Assembly: GCF_019429535.1 (NCBI RefSeq)
Contig: NZ_JAHXZM010000001.1
Coordinates: forward strand, 620,001-684,000
DNA: 64,000 nt
Source: Sphingomonas citricola
Lineage (GTDB): Bacteria > Pseudomonadota > Alphaproteobacteria > Sphingomonadales > Sphingomonadaceae
Direction: 5' to 3'
Shown here: positions 63,661-64,000 of the stretch, piece after piece
How positions within the stretch are numbered: the stretch's first letter is position 1
How the letters are laid out: the number at the start of each line of letters is the position of its first letter
Translations under genes and position numbers: made by a program
Notes under the pieces: generated by a model
What the model saw: only the letters and a program-made list of their open reading frames with translations
Database searches by the model: none
Told to the model about the DNA's origin: nothing

Positions 63661-64000
63661 CTAGCCCAGCGCCTCGACCTGTTCGGCGAGGTCGAGCCAG
63701 CGCAGCTCCGCTACGTCCTTTTCGTCGCGCAGCGCCGCGATCTCGCGCATCAGCCGGTCGAACCCGGCGGGGTCGCGCACGTAGAGCCCGGTGTCGGCGA
63801 GCAATTCTTCCTTGCCCGCGATCTGGTTGTCGATCTCCTCGATCCGTCGCGGCAACAGCTCGAAGTCGCGTTGATCCTTGTAGCTGAGCTTCGCGCGCGA
63901 AGGAGGGGGGGAAGGCGGCACCGCGTTCGTCTTGGCGGCGACGCGTTTCGCCTCCACGCGCGGTCGGCGCTTGGCGACCCAATCCTCGTAGCCGCCCGCG
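63661..64000 (-). CDS. ABC-F type ATPase (Uup-like), C-terminal part
   Basis: Only the last 113 residues are in the window; the gene continues past 64000. It begins in frame with GGYEDWVAKRRPR, the end of the second ATPase domain linker, then the C-terminal coiled coil KLSYKDQRDFELLPRRIEEIDNQI typical of Uup and related ribosome-associated ABC-F proteins. Such proteins act on ribosomes or on DNA structure. Confidence 0.85.
   Translation of the reverse strand, partial: AGGYEDWVAKRRPRVEAKRVAAKTNAVPPSPPPSRAKLSYKDQRDFELLPRRIEEIDNQIAGKEELLADTGLYVRDPAGFDRLMREIAALRDEKDVAELRWLDLAEQVEALG

Overview
The window is high-GC chromosomal DNA from an alphaproteobacterium, most likely a Sphingomonas or close relative (order Sphingomonadales). 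This rests on gene content: a TamA/TamB pair, a CIRCE-controlled groESL operon, XrtA/PEP-CTERM-type regulators (PrsK, PrsR, PrsT), a Baeyer-Villiger-type monooxygenase, two DUF6491-like secreted proteins and a BLUF protein. No rRNA genes or CRISPR array are seen; there is one tRNA, tRNA-Arg(CCG).

Left chromosomal arm (1-17018): a crotonase-fold protein and an acyl-CoA dehydrogenase (minus strand); tamA-tamB; a flavin monooxygenase whose ribosome binding site lies in a perfect hairpin; a structured intergenic region with a candidate 17-residue microprotein and its own terminator on the minus strand; a signalling cluster (EAL-domain protein, TPR-sensor hybrid histidine kinase, single-domain receiver); then a methyltransferase, a ComF-type phosphoribosyltransferase, glutaredoxin and a DUF1178 protein.

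Integrated element (17019-44671, about 27.6 kb): bounded by a 19-bp direct repeat that is the 3' end of tRNA-Arg, with a tyrosine integrase beside the left repeat and a recombination-directionality-like HTH protein beside the right one. Inside are (a) a compact early region with a TOPRIM/RepA-type primase-helicase that carries iteron-like repeats and a hairpin in its 3' end; (b) a DUF5681 protein, four tandem tiny proteins with the same N-terminal signature, and three genes resembling podovirus DNA-ejection proteins, but no large terminase, portal, capsid or tail genes; (c) cargo: a three-gene secreted cassette around an M48 metalloprotease, a BLUF photoreceptor, small exported Cys-rich or repeat proteins, a variant staphylococcal-nuclease-like protein, a coiled-coil/membrane pair, a single-domain globin next to a soluble chemoreceptor-like protein, and an AT-richer three-gene operon headed by a TIGR04255-family protein, which is the best candidate for an undescribed (perhaps defensive) system; (d) a tightly coupled block of eight small phage-like genes under a divergent XRE regulator. 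The element looks like a phage-derived or satellite-like island, not a complete prophage.

Right chromosomal arm (44655-64000): tRNA-Arg, a DUF6491-like protein, nth, dapB, a TRIC/YicG-type channel, a second DUF6491-like protein, sppA, a MATE transporter, groES-groEL, a Uma2-type nuclease, a DUF3429 membrane protein, a mannose-1-phosphate guanylyltransferase, and an exopolysaccharide/PEP-CTERM control operon (polyprenyl glycosylphosphotransferase, prsK, prsR, prsT). A DUF815 ATPase and the 3' end of an ABC-F ATPase gene close the window.
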